A stretch of DNA of 6,216 nt. It comes from Verrucomicrobiota bacterium (GTDB lineage Bacteria > Verrucomicrobiota > Verrucomicrobiia > Opitutales > Opitutaceae). The notes below the pieces were generated by a model, which was not told where the DNA came from, made no database searches, and saw nothing but the letters and a program-made list of their open reading frames with translations. Within the stretch, counting starts at the first letter, position 1. Each line of letters opens with the position of its first letter. The stretch covers positions 1 to 6,216 of the forward strand of contig JAEWIY010000213.1 of assembly GCA_023386835.1 (NCBI GenBank), given 5' to 3'. The translations under genes were made by a program, and so were the position numbers. Positions 5,091 through 6,216 of the stretch are shown in pieces.

Positions 5091-6216
5091 TCAGCGCTTA
5101 ACGGCCGATGCTGCCGCTCCCGAGACGAGCGGATTGGGCGCGGGTTCGCCGGCGGGTGCTCCTGCGGCAGCCGGCACGGTGCGGCGCCAGCGGATAAAAA
5201 AGACCACCGCGGTGAGCGCGCTCAAGCCGGTGCACACCAGGTACAGTCCGCGATGCCCGGTCACCGGAACGAAGCCTCCGAAGGCGAGGTAACCGATCAT
5301 CGCCCCGAGTCGTGACGAACTGGAAAACAGGTTGGTCGCGGTGCCTGGCTGATCGGGCAGGAAGTCCTGGAAATAGGAGATCGCCACGCCCGACGTGATG
5401 GAAATGAGAGCGGCGCTCAAGAGCTGGAGCGGATAAATCTGCCACGGTGCCCGGACCAGGAACAATCCTGCATAATAAAAGAGGGCGATCAGTGCGCCGG
5501 CTCGGATCAGCCGGGCCTGGTGGCCGCGTGACGCGAGCAAGCCGAAGTAGAACATCAGGGGCAGCTCGAACGCCGGCGCGATGCTATAGACCCAGCCGAC
5601 CTCACGCAGGGTGCCGCCGAGGGACTCCACAACCAGCAGCGGCAGGTTGAGCATGTTCATTGTCCCGGCGGCAAACAGCAGGGCCAAACCCGCAAACGCA
5701 GCCAGCAGGTCGGGCCGCGCCAAGCTTCTCCAAAGCGGAGGAGCCGATGTCCGCGTCCGGGGCGCCGGGGGGAGGTGAGGCACCACGAACGACACGGCTA
5801 CGAACAGCGCAAGGTACAGGCCGGCGGCGGAGAGGAAGGTGCCGCGAAAACCGAACTTCGCCAAGGTCCACGAGGCCAGGGGCGGCCCGGCCGTCCATGC
5901 GAGCGCATAACTCAGCCGGAACACATTCAGGTAGAGCGGCGCCTCCGAGGGCGGAAGGCTGGAGCGTTGGATCATCTCCCGCGCGTAGGCGAAGAGCTGG
6001 GAAAACGTGATCGTCGAGACCCCGAGGATCGAGCATCCGATGACAAAGAGCGCGCGCGGGTCCCGAACGAACGCGAACAGCCCGTACCCCAAGGCGCCGG
6101 AAGCGCAACCGATGAACAGGATCGTCCGGCGCGAACAGCGGGTATCGGACCAGCGGGCGAGTGCCGTGGTCGTGCCGACCGCCGCGAGCGCCGTCACGAC
6201 CATAAACACGCTGAAC
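5091..6216 (-). CDS. SetA-like sugar efflux transporter (MFS), 5' end beyond window
   Basis: The frame is open to the right edge; the codons before the GTG at 6209 read Phe-Ser with no stop, and the first membrane helix is missing, so the true start lies outside. Numbering from 6209, 372 residues are visible with about eleven hydrophobic segments. LARWSDTRCSRRT at 17-29 fits MFS motif A in the loop between helices 2 and 3. ITFSQLFAYAREM (67-79), LAWTAGPPLA (103-112), and SYFQDFLPDQPGTATNLFSSSSRLG (split across 278-302) closely follow the pattern of enteric SetA/SetB sugar efflux proteins as I recall them, down to the YFQD and SR positions. The likely role is proton-coupled export of sugars or sugar-like compounds through the inner membrane; the substrate is unknown. 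The C-terminal tail from about 345 is rich in Ala and Pro. A possible small gene follows 110 bp downstream. Confidence 0.87.
   Translation of the reverse strand, partial: FSVFMVVTALAAVGTTTALARWSDTRCSRRTILFIGCASGALGYGLFAFVRDPRALFVIGCSILGVSTITFSQLFAYAREMIQRSSLPPSEAPLYLNVFRLSYALAWTAGPPLASWTLAKFGFRGTFLSAAGLYLALFVAVSFVVPHLPPAPRTRTSAPPLWRSLARPDLLAAFAGLALLFAAGTMNMLNLPLLVVESLGGTLREVGWVYSIAPAFELPLMFYFGLLASRGHQARLIRAGALIALFYYAGLFLVRAPWQIYPLQLLSAALISITSGVAISYFQDFLPDQPGTATNLFSSSSRLGAMIGYLAFGGFVPVTGHRGLYLVCTGLSALTAVVFFIRWRRTVPAAAGAPAGEPAPNPLVSGAAASAVKR

Overview
The window is high-GC bacterial DNA with compact, mostly oppositely oriented genes. Start codons lack clear Shine-Dalgarno motifs. Gene content includes large bacterial GT-C-type membrane glycosyltransferases, a DUF4870-type membrane protein, a membrane-anchored diheme cytochrome c and a SetA-like sugar exporter. 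This would fit an environmental Gram-negative such as a member of Verrucomicrobiota (Opitutaceae-like). That placement is an impression from protein style; no phylogenetic marker gene is present.

Layout. (1) Positions 1-2166, minus strand: two consecutive GT-C-type glycosyltransferase-like membrane proteins, 4 bp apart and so probably co-transcribed; the second runs off the left edge. (2) About 2167-3055: nearly 0.9 kb without a convincing gene. It is rich in short hairpins and carries one copy of a 15-nt repeat whose other copy lies just upstream of the cytochrome gene. (3) 3056-3481, minus strand: a small DUF4870-family membrane protein followed by a textbook intrinsic terminator, so a single-gene unit. 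(4) 3482-3736: the divergent intergenic region between that gene and the cytochrome gene, with an 8-bp inverted repeat. (5) 3737-4675, plus strand: a membrane-anchored diheme c-type cytochrome. (6) 4678-4980, minus strand: a possible 100-residue hypothetical protein, convergent with the cytochrome and 2 bp from it. (7) 5091-6216, minus strand: a major facilitator transporter of the SetA sugar-efflux type, with its N-terminus beyond the right edge.

How the genes work together. Only the glycosyltransferase pair forms an evident functional unit, probably transferring sugars from a lipid-linked donor on the outer face of the inner membrane. The cytochrome is an electron carrier with no oxidoreductase partner in view. 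The transporter and the DUF4870 protein appear to be independent units. I see no mobile element, CRISPR array, rRNA or tRNA, and no clearly new multi-gene system. The points most worth a second look are the structured gene-free stretch, the shared 15-nt element, and the small ORF with a histidine-kinase-like H-box motif.
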